From: Streptomyces sp. NBC_00193
GTDB lineage: Bacteria; Actinomycetota; Actinomycetes; Streptomycetales; Streptomycetaceae
Direction of reading: 5' to 3'
DNA: 64,000 nt
NCBI RefSeq assembly: GCF_026342735.1
Contig: NZ_JAPEMM010000001.1
Span: 4,836,001 to 4,900,000, forward strand
A program made the position numbers and the translations under genes. The notes below the pieces were generated by a model. It worked only from the letters and a program-made list of their open reading frames with translations, did not search any database and had not been told where the DNA came from. Positions within the stretch are counted from its first letter, which is position 1, and every line of letters begins with the position of its first letter. This document shows, in pieces, positions 44,142-56,225 of the stretch.

Positions 44142-45371
44142 TCAGCCGCCGAGGGTGCCGGACTCCACGGACTTCCACTCGGTGCCCTCGACCTTGTAGA
44201 CGGTGAGCTGCTTGTTGGTGGCGTCACCGAACTCGTCGAAGGAGACCTTGCCGGTCACACCGTCGAAGGACACGCCCTGGACGGCGGCGAGGACCTTGGC
44301 GCGGGCGTCGGCGGGGAGCTTGCCGCCGTTGCCGTCGACAGCGGCCTTGACGGCCTCGATGATCGCCCAGGCGGAGTCGTAGGAGTAACCGCCGTAGGCG
44401 GCGAAGGGCTCCTTGTAACCGGCCTTGGTGTAGTTGGCGACGAAGTCCTTGGCGGACGGCAGGCTCTCGACCGGGGCGCCGACCGAGGTGGCGAGGTCGC
44501 CCGCGGACTCGGCGCCGGCGAGCTCGACGTACTTCTTGTCGTAGATGCCGTCACCGCCGACGAGCGGGATCTTGGTGCCGGAGGCCTTGATCTGCTTGCT
44601 GAGCGGACCGGCCGCCGGGTACTCGCCGCCGTAGTAGACCACGTCGGCGCCGGAGCTCTTGACCTCGGTCACGATCGCGGAGAAGTCCTTGCTCTCCGGG
44701 TCGATGTGGCCTTCGCCGACGACCTGGCCGCCGAGCTTGGTGAACTCGCCCTTGAAGGTGCCGGCGAGGCCTGCGCCGTAGGTCTTCTTGTCGTCGATCA
44801 GGAAGACCTTCTTCTTGCCCGCCTTGTTGAAGAGGTACTGCGCCGCGAACGGGCCCTGGATGGCGTCCGTGGTGGCGGTGCGGAAGTAGCTCTTGTAGGT
44901 GCGGACCTTCTCGCCGGTGGCCCACTTCGGTCCCTGGGAGAGGGACGGGCTGGTGTTGGCCGGGGAGATCTGGGCGAGCTTGGCGTCGTCGAAGACCTTC
45001 TGCATGGACTCCGAGACGGAGGAGTTCAGCGGGCCGACGACACCGAGCACGTCCTTGTCGGCGACGAGCTTGGTGGCGTTCTGCTGGCCGGAGGAGGCCT
45101 GGGCCTGGTCGTCGAGGGCCTGGATCTTGAAGGTGACGCCCTTGACGTACTTCTTCTCGTTGGCCTGCTTCGCGGCGAGGTCGGCGGAGTTCTTGATGCC
45201 GAGGCCGAGGGCGGAGAGGTCGCCGGTCAGCGGGGCGTCGACGCCGATGACGACCGTGGTGTCACCACTGGCGGCGTCGTTGGCCTTGTCTCCGCGCGAT
45301 CCGCAGGCGGTGAGGGTGAGGGCGCCCGCGGCGAGCGCGGCGGTCACGGCAATGAGAGAACGCTGACGCAC
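44142..45371 (-). CDS. livJ: Branched-chain amino-acid binding lipoprotein LivJ
   Basis: 409 residues, GTG start with AGGAAAGGA upstream. The lipobox LTAC puts the lipid-bearing Cys at position 23. The type I periplasmic-binding fold follows (VVIGVDAPLTGDLSALG, GVVGPLNSSVSESMQ, YFRTATTDAIQGP). It captures branched-chain amino acids outside the membrane for LivHMGF. Confidence 0.93.
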   Translation of the reverse strand: MRQRSLIAVTAALAAGALTLTACGSRGDKANDAASGDTTVVIGVDAPLTGDLSALGLGIKNSADLAAKQANEKKYVKGVTFKIQALDDQAQASSGQQNATKLVADKDVLGVVGPLNSSVSESMQKVFDDAKLAQISPANTSPSLSQGPKWATGEKVRTYKSYFRTATTDAIQGPFAAQYLFNKAGKKKVFLIDDKKTYGAGLAGTFKGEFTKLGGQVVGEGHIDPESKDFSAIVTEVKSSGADVVYYGGEYPAAGPLSKQIKASGTKIPLVGGDGIYDKKYVELAGAESAGDLATSVGAPVESLPSAKDFVANYTKAGYKEPFAAYGGYSYDSAWAIIEAVKAAVDGNGGKLPADARAKVLAAVQGVSFDGVTGKVSFDEFGDATNKQLTVYKVEGTEWKSVESGTLGG

Positions 45372-45672
45372 GATCAGTCCTTTCCTGGCACTGCGTCCCC
45401 CGTGGGACGCACCGTGTCGAACGCGGGGAACCGAACTGAAAGGAATCCGGCTGGTCGCGGTGACTGGCCGTGACTCTAAGCGGGTCTTAGGGCGTTATGG
45501 AGGGCTGAGGCCAATGATGTGACTCTCTTGTTATGCCACGGCGTAATACATAGCGGATCTCTGCGGGTGGAAAGGGGGAAATCCGGCCGGTTCGTCTTGT
45601 CCGCATGCTGAGATGTGGCAGGACCGTTGGGTGGTTTGAGTGCTGTCGCGCCAGGACTCTGGGCCCTTTTGG
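45372..45672. promoter_or_regulatory. 301-bp gap upstream of livJ with repeated GTGACT motifs
   Basis: GTGACTCT occurs at 45470 and 45519 and GTGACT at 45460 (plus strand), close to a patch of lower GC around TGTTATGCCACGGCGTAATA that may hold the livJ promoter. An open frame at 45476-45676 (minus) shows no ribosome site or family likeness and is not called as a gene. Confidence 0.45.
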
Positions 45673-46341
45673 TCATGACGGCGGCGGGGTGCTCGCGTCT
45701 CGATCTTCGGGACAGGCCCTGGTCAGAGCGGTGGAGAGATCGCGCGCATAGCGGTCACCGGGGATGTAGCTGTGATCCTCTTTCTCAAACCCATTACTTA
45801 GGGTTACTTCCAGAAAAGGGAGTCCGGAATTCCGTGCCACATGCACGCAGTCTGTGACGCGAATCCGTACCGCGAGGTCACGGGCCTCGCCCGGGGCGAG
45901 CGTGGCCGGAAGTGGTGGCTCGACCTCGACCGCCAGAGCCCGTGAAGGCTGCCCCAGCCGCTCCAGGGTGACCGCCGGACCGGCCGCGGCGCGCACACGC
46001 ACGGTGAACGCGAAGGCCGTGCCGGAGGGGGTCTGCCCGGGGTCCTGCCCCGGGTCCTGCCCGACCGGAGCGACGTAGGCGAGGGAGAACACCTGCGAGG
46101 GCGCGGGAGGCCTGTACGGGGCGGGGCGCGGCCGGGCCGCGTACAGCGCGGCCCCGGCGACGACGACGGCGGACACGCAGGTCAGCGCCCCGAGGGCCAG
46201 GGCGGCCCGCCGGTGGCCCTCGTAGGCCTCGCGGAGCCGCCGGACGGCCGGGGGCGTGCGCGGCGCACGGGGAGCGGGGCGCGGGCCCTCGTGGGCCTCC
46301 GTGCCCTCTCCGGGCTCGATCGGGCCGATGCCGCCGCTCAC
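45673..46341 (-). CDS. Single-pass membrane protein of unknown function
   Basis: 222 residues. A Pro/Arg-rich cytoplasmic part (1-42), one membrane helix (about 46-68), then an extracellular beta-rich region with DPGQDPGQ repeats and two Cys (TDCVH, TRACP) near the end that could form a disulfide. The GTG start overlaps the upstream lipoprotein gene by 4 nt, so the two probably work together at the cell surface. I do not recognise the family. Confidence 0.7.
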   Translation of the reverse strand: MSGGIGPIEPGEGTEAHEGPRPAPRAPRTPPAVRRLREAYEGHRRAALALGALTCVSAVVVAGAALYAARPRPAPYRPPAPSQVFSLAYVAPVGQDPGQDPGQTPSGTAFAFTVRVRAAAGPAVTLERLGQPSRALAVEVEPPLPATLAPGEARDLAVRIRVTDCVHVARNSGLPFLEVTLSNGFEKEDHSYIPGDRYARDLSTALTRACPEDRDASTPPPS

Positions 46342-46739
46342 TGCCAGGGACCGTCCGTCGGGGCGCCCGACCGGTAGCGGTCCGCGCAGCGGCGCTCCGC
46401 CTCCCGGGCGGTGAGCTCGCGCGCGGCTGCCGGGCCCTTGCCGTCCCGCTCGGCGCGGGCGTCGGCGAGGACGGCGCGCAGGATGTCGTTCTGGCCGCCG
46501 GACAGCCCCATGGACTGGTAGTCGAGGCGGACGGCGTCCTCGCCCTCTCCCGCGTCGAGGATCACGCCCGCCCAGTGGGTGATCAGGCGGGTGCAGACGT
46601 CCTGGGGCGCCGGTGGGGCGGAGGTGGAGGAGGGAGGGGTCCCGGGATCGCCGCCGGCGCAGCCGAGCGGTGCGGCGGCCAGCAGCGCCGTCGTCGCCGC
46701 CGCGGCCAAGGCGCGCAGCGGCGCCGGTCCGGATCCCAT
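46338..46739 (-). CDS. Small lipoprotein of unknown function
   Basis: 133 residues with signal peptide and lipobox LGCAG (lipid Cys near residue 27), then a Ser/Pro linker and a helical domain with two Cys (DVCTRL, RRCADRY). Translationally coupled to the membrane protein gene downstream. Upstream of it, on the same strand, lies the thioesterase gene, 38 bp away. Function unknown. Confidence 0.72.
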   Translation of the reverse strand: MGSGPAPLRALAAAATTALLAAAPLGCAGGDPGTPPSSTSAPPAPQDVCTRLITHWAGVILDAGEGEDAVRLDYQSMGLSGGQNDILRAVLADARAERDGKGPAAARELTAREAERRCADRYRSGAPTDGPWQ

Positions 46740-46777
46740 GCGGGAACGCTAGACCGGCGCCGCTGCGAGGGCAACGG

Positions 46778-47257
46778 CTAGTTGTTGCCGTCCTGTTGCG
46801 GGTTCGCGTCGCGCAGCAGGCAGGTCAGGCGGGCGGTGCAGACGCGGCGGTCCTGTTCGTCCGTGATGACCACCTCGAAGGTGGCGGTGGAGCGGCCCCG
46901 GTGCACGGGGGTCGCGACGCCGGTGACCAGGCCGGACCGGGCGCCGCGGTGGTGGGTGCAGTTCAGGTCGACGCCGACGGCGACCTTGGTGATGCCGCCG
47001 TGCATCATCGCGCCGACCGAGCCGAGGGTCTCGGCGAGCACGGCGGAGGCCCCGCCGTGCAGGAGGCCGTAGGGCTGGGTGTTGCCCTCGACGGGCATGG
47101 TGGCGACGACGCGCTCGGCGGAGGCTTCGAGGATGCGGATGTCCATCCGCTTGCCGAGGTCGCCCGCCGAGAACAGCGCGGGCAGGTCGATGCCCAGGGC
47201 CGTGTACTCGTCGAGGACCTCCTGCGGGAACTTCACCGCGTGCTGCTGCTCGCCCAT
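46778..47257 (-). CDS. PaaI-type hotdog thioesterase
   Basis: 159 residues of the hotdog fold: YGLLHGGASAVLAETLGSVGA carries the helix and catalytic acidic residue of PaaI-family acyl-CoA thioesterases; HHRGARSGLVTGVATPVHRGR follows. It would hydrolyse aromatic or fatty acyl-CoA esters; the substrate is not evident. Ends in an Asn/Gln-rich tail. Confidence 0.85.
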   Translation of the reverse strand: MGEQQHAVKFPQEVLDEYTALGIDLPALFSAGDLGKRMDIRILEASAERVVATMPVEGNTQPYGLLHGGASAVLAETLGSVGAMMHGGITKVAVGVDLNCTHHRGARSGLVTGVATPVHRGRSTATFEVVITDEQDRRVCTARLTCLLRDANPQQDGNN

Positions 47258-47311
47258 GGGCCGACTCCGTTCGTCAACGCTCGTTAACCATATTGTTCTC
47301 GGGTCGTTCTA

Positions 47312-49582
<2,271 letters not shown>

Positions 49583-49727
49583 GTCGCTCCCCTTTGAGCA
49601 GTCTTCTTCTTACACGTCCGATCCTGTCACGCCCCGCCCGTGGCGCCGACGCCGGATTTTCCCCGTCCCCTCACCCCGCCGCGCAGCCCGTCCGGATTTG
49701 TCAGTGGGGGCGCCTAGGATCGGGGGC

Positions 49728-52451
49728 GTGGCAGATTCAGCATCGAAGAAGACCGACCAGCCGACCGCAGCGGCCCGCCCCCGCCTGATGCTCATGGACG
49801 GGCACTCCCTGGCGTACCGGGCGTTCTTCGCGCTGCCCGCGGAGAATTTCACCACCGCGACGGGGCAGCCGACCAACGCCATCTACGGGTTCGCGTCGAT
49901 GCTGGCGAACACGCTGCGCGACGAGGCGCCCACGCACTTCGCGGTGGCGTTCGACGTGTCCCGCAAGACGTGGCGCTCGGCGGAGTTCCCCGAGTACAAG
50001 GCGAACCGCTCCAAGACCCCCGACGAGTTCAAGGGGCAGGTGGAGCTGATCGGCGAGCTCCTCGACGCGATGAAGGTGCCGCGGTTCGCGGTCGACGGCT
50101 TCGAGGCCGACGACGTGATCGCCACGCTCGCCACGCAGGCCGAGGCCCTCGGCTTCGACGTGCTGATCGTCACCGGCGACCGGGACTCCTTCCAGCTCGT
50201 CTCCGAGCACACCACCGTGCTCTACCCGACCAAGGGCGTCTCCGAGCTCACCCGCTTCACTCCCGAGAAGGTCGAGGAGAAGTACGGGCTCACCCCCCAG
50301 CAGTACCCGGACTTCGCGGCGCTGCGCGGCGACCCGTCCGACAACCTCCCCGGCATCCCGGGCGTCGGCGAGAAGACCGCCGCCAAGTGGATCACCCAGT
50401 TCGGGTCCTTCGCGGAGCTCGTCGAGCGCGCCGAGGAGGTCAAGGGCAAGGCCGGGCAGAACTTCCGCGACCACCTGGACGCGGTGAAGCTCAACCGGGT
50501 CCTGACCGAGATGGTCAAGGACGTCGCCCTGCCCAAGACCCCCGCCGACCTGGCCCGCGCCCCCTACGACCGGACCGCCGTCACCGGAGTCCTGGACGTA
50601 CTGGAGATCCGCAACGCCTCCCTGCGCGAGCGGCTGCTCGCCGTGGACCCGGGCGCCGCCGAGGAGGAGGCCCCCGCCCCGGCGGCCGCCGCCGTGGAAC
50701 TGGACGGCTCCGTGCTGGGCGCCGGCGAGCTCGCGCCGTGGCTGGAGAGCCACGCGGGCGCCCCCCTCGGCATCTCCACCGTCGACACCTGGGCGCTCGG
50801 CACCGGCAACGTCTCCGAGATCGCGCTGGCCTCGGCCGGCGGCGCCGCCGCCTGGTTCGAGCCGTCCGCGCTGGACGAGGCCGACGAGCGGGCCTTCGCC
50901 GCCTGGGCCGCCGACGCCGCCAAGCCGAAGGTCGTGCACAACGCCAAGGCCCTGATGCGGGTCTTCCCGGAGCACGGCTGGACCCTGGCCGGGGTCGCCA
51001 TGGACACCGCGCTCGCCGCCTACCTGGTCAAGCCGGGCCGCCGCTCCTTCGCCCTGGACGTGCTCTCCCAGGAGTACCTGCACCGGGAGCTGGCGCCCGC
51101 CGCCGCCGACGGACAGCTCGCCTTCGGCGCCGACGACACCGCCGAGGCCGAAGCCCTGATGGCACAGGCCCGCGCCGTCCTGGACCTCGGCGACGCCTTC
51201 GCGGTCAAGCTGCCCGAGGTGGGCGCCGCCGAGCTGCTCCACGACATGGAGCTGCCCACCTCCGAGCTGCTCGCCCGCCTGGAGCGGGCCGGCATCGCCG
51301 TCGACCAGAGCCACCTCGAAGCGATGGAGCAGCAGTTCGCCGCGGCCGTGCAGCAGGCGGTGAAGGAGGCGCACGCGGCGGTGGGCCACGAGTTCAACCT
51401 CGGCTCGCCCAAGCAGCTCCAGGAGGTCTTCTTCGGCGAGCTGGACCTGCCGAAGACGAAGAAGACCAAGACCGGGTACACCACGGACGCCGACGCGCTC
51501 GCCTGGCTGGCCACCCAGACCGACCACGAACTGCCCGTGCTCATGCTCCGCCACCGGGAGCAGGCCAAGCTGCGCGTCACCGTCGAGGGGCTGGTCAAGA
51601 TGATCGCCGCCGACGGCCGGGTGCACACCAGCTTCAGCCAGACCGTCGCCGCGACCGGCCGGCTGTCCTCCACCGACCCCAACCTGCAGAACGTGCCGGT
51701 GCGCACCGACGAGGGCCGGGCCATCCGCCGCGGCTTCGTCGTCGGCGAGGGCTACGAATCCCTCATGACCGCCGACTACAGCCAGATCGAGCTGCGCGTC
51801 ATGGCCCACCTCTCCGAGGACGAGGGCCTGCTCGAAGCCTTCCAGTCGGGCGAGGACCTGCACACCACCGTCGCCTCCCAGGTGTTCGGCGTCGAGCGCT
51901 CCGAGGTCGACGCCGAGATGCGGCGCAAGATCAAGGCCATGTCCTACGGTCTGGCCTACGGGCTCTCCGCGTTCGGCCTCGCCCAGCAGCTGAACATCGA
52001 GCCCGGCGAGGCCCGCGGCCTGATGGAGACCTTCTTCGAGCGCTTCGGCGGGGTCCGGGACTACCTGGGCCGCGTCGTCGAGGAGGCCCGCGCCACCGGC
52101 TACACGGCCACCGTCTTCGGCCGCCGCCGCTACCTCCCGGACCTCAACAGCGACAACCGCCAGCGCCGCGAGGCCGCCGAGCGGATGGCGCTGAACGCCC
52201 CGATCCAGGGCACCGCCGCCGACATCGTCAAGGTCGCGATGCTGCGCGTGGACAAGGCGATCACCGGGGCCGGGCTGAAGTCGCGGATGCTGCTCCAGGT
52301 CCACGACGAAATCGTGCTGGAGATCGCGCCCGGGGAGCGTAAGCAGGTGGAGGAGCTGGTGCGCCGCGAGATGGCCGCCGCCGTCGACCTGCGGGCCCCG
52401 CTGGACGTGTCCGTGGGCGTCGGCCCCGACTGGGAGTCCGCCGCGCACTGA
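49728..52451 (+). CDS. polA: DNA polymerase I
   Basis: 907 residues from the GTG at 49728. The 5' nuclease domain (about 1-300: LMDGHSLAYRAFFALP, DGFEADDVIATLA, GDRDSFQLV, LPGIPGVGEKTAAKW) comes first. A 3'-5' exonuclease-like domain (about 325-500) lacks the Asp-x-Glu pair (ISTVDTWALG), so proofreading is probably lost, as in other actinobacteria. The polymerase domain has motif A TADYSQIELRV, motif B RRKIKAMSYGLAYG and motif C QVHDEIVLE. It serves repair and Okazaki fragment processing. Confidence 0.96.
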   Translation: MADSASKKTDQPTAAARPRLMLMDGHSLAYRAFFALPAENFTTATGQPTNAIYGFASMLANTLRDEAPTHFAVAFDVSRKTWRSAEFPEYKANRSKTPDEFKGQVELIGELLDAMKVPRFAVDGFEADDVIATLATQAEALGFDVLIVTGDRDSFQLVSEHTTVLYPTKGVSELTRFTPEKVEEKYGLTPQQYPDFAALRGDPSDNLPGIPGVGEKTAAKWITQFGSFAELVERAEEVKGKAGQNFRDHLDAVKLNRVLTEMVKDVALPKTPADLARAPYDRTAVTGVLDVLEIRNASLRERLLAVDPGAAEEEAPAPAAAAVELDGSVLGAGELAPWLESHAGAPLGISTVDTWALGTGNVSEIALASAGGAAAWFEPSALDEADERAFAAWAADAAKPKVVHNAKALMRVFPEHGWTLAGVAMDTALAAYLVKPGRRSFALDVLSQEYLHRELAPAAADGQLAFGADDTAEAEALMAQARAVLDLGDAFAVKLPEVGAAELLHDMELPTSELLARLERAGIAVDQSHLEAMEQQFAAAVQQAVKEAHAAVGHEFNLGSPKQLQEVFFGELDLPKTKKTKTGYTTDADALAWLATQTDHELPVLMLRHREQAKLRVTVEGLVKMIAADGRVHTSFSQTVAATGRLSSTDPNLQNVPVRTDEGRAIRRGFVVGEGYESLMTADYSQIELRVMAHLSEDEGLLEAFQSGEDLHTTVASQVFGVERSEVDAEMRRKIKAMSYGLAYGLSAFGLAQQLNIEPGEARGLMETFFERFGGVRDYLGRVVEEARATGYTATVFGRRRYLPDLNSDNRQRREAAERMALNAPIQGTAADIVKVAMLRVDKAITGAGLKSRMLLQVHDEIVLEIAPGERKQVEELVRREMAAAVDLRAPLDVSVGVGPDWESAAH

Positions 52452-52475
52452 TCGCCCGCACCTGTGGTCCGGCAG

Positions 52476-52512
52476 CGCCCGTCCCCGCCTACGCGGTGGG
52501 GACGGGCGTTTT
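52476..52512. terminator. Terminator of polA, overlapping the end of the DUF4184 gene
   Basis: CGCCCGTCCCC and GGGGACGGGCG (11 bp) followed by TTTT. The loop contains the stop codon of the convergent DUF4184 gene, so polA transcripts end inside it. Confidence 0.85.
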
Positions 52513-53364
52513 CGCGTCTGCGTCCGTGCCCGCGTCTGCGTCCGTGTGGGAGCGGTCGCGGATCCGCCGGTGGCGCAGGCGCACGAGGATCCCGTACAGC
52601 AGCAGCCCCACGACGAGTCCGCCGCCCGCGCCGAAACAGACCGTCGGGATGATGTCGAGCGGGGTGCGGATCCGGTCGAAGAAGGTGAAGAAGCGCAGCA
52701 CGCGCAGGGTGATCCCCACCGCTACGCAGACGAGGACCAGCGCGAGCGCGCCCCACACCTCGGCCCGGCCGAGCACCGGGACGGACGCGGGGGCCGGCGC
52801 GTCCGGCAGCCGGCGCAGCGCCGTCACCGCGAACCAGACCAGGAAGCAGGCCGCGAGCGCCGAAGTCCCGTACTGCAGGTACGAGTAGAGGGGCAGCCCG
52901 AGGGCGAGCGGCTCGCCCAGCTCCGGCAGGGTGCGCGTCCCGAAGCGGTCGACGTGCGTGAAGGCGTCCCACACCACGTGCGTGAGGGAGCCGGCGACCG
53001 CCGAAAGGTAGAACCAGAGGGCCAGCGCGGGCAGTCGGCGCCCGCGCCACTCCTCGCCCCGGACGAAGGCGTGCACCCTGCCCTGCCGCCCGCGGGGAAG
53101 GAGCGCGATCAGCGGCTCGCGCAGCAGCAGCCAGCACGCCGCGAGGACGGCGGTCAGCGCCGCGTCGACGGTCAGGACCCCGGGCAGGGAGTGCGTGAAG
53201 GTGCCGTACGGCTTCAGCCCCGAGACGACCGTGTCGGCGAAGTAGAAGCTGTCCGGAGCGAACGACCCGAGGACCAGCGCCGATCCGACGAGGGGGCCGC
53301 GCGCACGACCGGACCGGCGGACGGCCGGAAGCACGGCGGCCGCGTGGCTGAGGGTGAACGGCAT
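52489..53364 (-). CDS. DUF4184 membrane protein
   Basis: 291 residues from the ATG at 53364 (GGAGG upstream). It starts MPFTLSHAAAVLP with GSFAPDSFYF and THSLPG, then HVVWDAFTH, all typical of DUF4184, a family related to membrane-bound metal-dependent hydrolases. About seven membrane helices. The charged His/Asp pattern suggests a metal site near the membrane; activity not established. The C-terminus has a DADAGTDADAK repeat. Confidence 0.85.
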   Translation of the reverse strand: MPFTLSHAAAVLPAVRRSGRARGPLVGSALVLGSFAPDSFYFADTVVSGLKPYGTFTHSLPGVLTVDAALTAVLAACWLLLREPLIALLPRGRQGRVHAFVRGEEWRGRRLPALALWFYLSAVAGSLTHVVWDAFTHVDRFGTRTLPELGEPLALGLPLYSYLQYGTSALAACFLVWFAVTALRRLPDAPAPASVPVLGRAEVWGALALVLVCVAVGITLRVLRFFTFFDRIRTPLDIIPTVCFGAGGGLVVGLLLYGILVRLRHRRIRDRSHTDADAGTDADAKTPVPTA

Positions 53365-53561
53365 GGGGCCTTGCCTCCGGGGTTCGACTCGTCGACCGGT
53401 GCGGACCGGTGCGATGGGCGCGATCGGTGCGATCGGTGTGTCCAGTATGGGCGGCCTGCGGAACACATGAGGAAATCGTGAATTCCGGCTCGCGATGCGT
53501 GCCCTGTCCAGCGAGTTGACGTAGGGTCACGCGGACGTCGAGGGGGAGGGGGGTCCGGCTC

Positions 53562-54914
<1,353 letters not shown>

Positions 54915-55092
54915 CGTGCACCGAAGCCCGCCCCCTCCATGAGCGGGGGCGGGCTTCGGCGTGCCTGCGCGTACGGGCCGATGTTCCGGCCGAGGTCATC
55001 GCGCGAGCAGTGGCACAAACGGTTCTCATCTGTCACCCGCATTGCTACGGTGCCACCGCCCTGACACACCATCAGATTCCGGAGGCCCCGGC

Positions 55093-55233
55093 ATGCGCGC
55101 ATTCGTCGCCGCCGCCAGCGGTCTCGTCCTCGCGGCGCTCCTCGTCTTCGCCATCACGGCGACGGGGGCGCCGGAAGGCAAGACCTCACCGAAGCCCCTG
55201 CTCACCACCGCGCCCGCCGCGCCCGGAAAGTAG
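55093..55233 (+). CDS. Small membrane or secreted protein, SPW_0924-like
   Basis: 46 residues from the ATG at 55093 (GGAGG seven bases upstream). One hydrophobic helix (MRAFVAAASGLVLAALLVFA) then a short KTSPKPLLTTAPAAPGK tail. It resembles the SPW_0924 family of tiny Streptomyces proteins. It is followed 14 nt later by the DUF3068 gene, so the two form an operon. Function unknown. Confidence 0.75.
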   Translation: MRAFVAAASGLVLAALLVFAITATGAPEGKTSPKPLLTTAPAAPGK

Positions 55234-55247
55234 AGGAGGGCCCGGCC

Positions 55248-56225
55248 ATGCGACGCAGAGCAAGCCTCGTCCTGCTAGCCGTAGCCGTGTTCTGTGCAGC
55301 CCTCGCACCGCTGCTGCGCTGGTACGCGTACCCCAGGCTCGCGAAGATCCCGCCGAGCCAGTACCAGGAGATGGTGCTGGAGGCCAAGGACGCGACCCTC
55401 GTCGACTACGCCACGCTGCAGCCGAGGAAGGTCGACAAGGTCACCATCGTCCAGACCCTCAAGGGCAACGTCGAGGCGTCGAAGGAGATAGAGGCCAGCG
55501 CCGGCAAGGACGTCGTGGTCTGGGACACCTTGACCTACATCATGGACCCGGACGGGAAGATGGTCTCCCAGATCCCCGAGCGCTACATCTTCGACGCCCA
55601 CAGCCAGGACCCGGTGCACGCCACCGGCGAGGCCGTGGACGGGGATCCGGTCAAGCGCGAGGGCATCGAGTTCAAGTGGCCGTTCTTCACCGAGCCGCGC
55701 GACTACCTCTACTTCGACGCGCAGACCCGCACCTCCTCGCCCATCCACTACGTGGGGCCGCGCAAGTTCAAGGGCGTGGACGTCTACTACTTCGAGCAGA
55801 CCGTGCCGTGGACGAAGGTCGGGCTGCCGAAGAAGATGCCCATCGACGCCATCGACCCGGCGACGTTCGAGCAGACCACCGGAACCAGCCTCTGGTACAC
55901 GACCAAGGCGATGTTCTGGGTCGACCCGGTGACCGGGGCGCCCGTCAACGCCGAGCAGGAGATCCAGCAGGAGATGCGCGGCGGGACCATCGCGGGCAGC
56001 GCGCCCGACGGGAAGCTCACCGTCTTCGCCGGGCACGTGAAGATCCGCGAGGACTACAGCGACTACACCGTCGACCTGGTCAAGTCGAACCGGACCATGG
56101 TCCTCGGGCTGCACACGTACGCCCCGATCGGGCTGGCGGCCGGCGGGCTCGCGCTCTTCGGGCTCGCCCTCTGGCTGGAGGCGCGCGGCCGGCGCCCCCG
56201 CCAGGAGGAGCCGTTCAGCGCTTGA
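55248..56225 (+). CDS. DUF3068 (PorA-family-like) membrane protein
   Basis: 325 residues: N-terminal helix (8-28), a large extracellular beta-rich domain (YNFDAQ-like repeats: YLYFDAQTRTSSPIHYVG, VYYFEQTVPWTKV, SLWYTTKAMFWVDPVTG), and a C-terminal helix (about 285-308) with a basic tail. This two-helix anchor around an external domain is typical of DUF3068. The role is unknown. GGAGG upstream; the stop overlaps the convergent hrpB end. Confidence 0.85.
   Translation: MRRRASLVLLAVAVFCAALAPLLRWYAYPRLAKIPPSQYQEMVLEAKDATLVDYATLQPRKVDKVTIVQTLKGNVEASKEIEASAGKDVVVWDTLTYIMDPDGKMVSQIPERYIFDAHSQDPVHATGEAVDGDPVKREGIEFKWPFFTEPRDYLYFDAQTRTSSPIHYVGPRKFKGVDVYYFEQTVPWTKVGLPKKMPIDAIDPATFEQTTGTSLWYTTKAMFWVDPVTGAPVNAEQEIQQEMRGGTIAGSAPDGKLTVFAGHVKIREDYSDYTVDLVKSNRTMVLGLHTYAPIGLAAGGLALFGLALWLEARGRRPRQEEPFSA

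Noticed and set aside
45476..45676. A 66-codon minus-strand frame upstream of livJ
   Set aside because: No ribosome site, mixed low-complexity content and it occupies the place where the livJ promoter must be.
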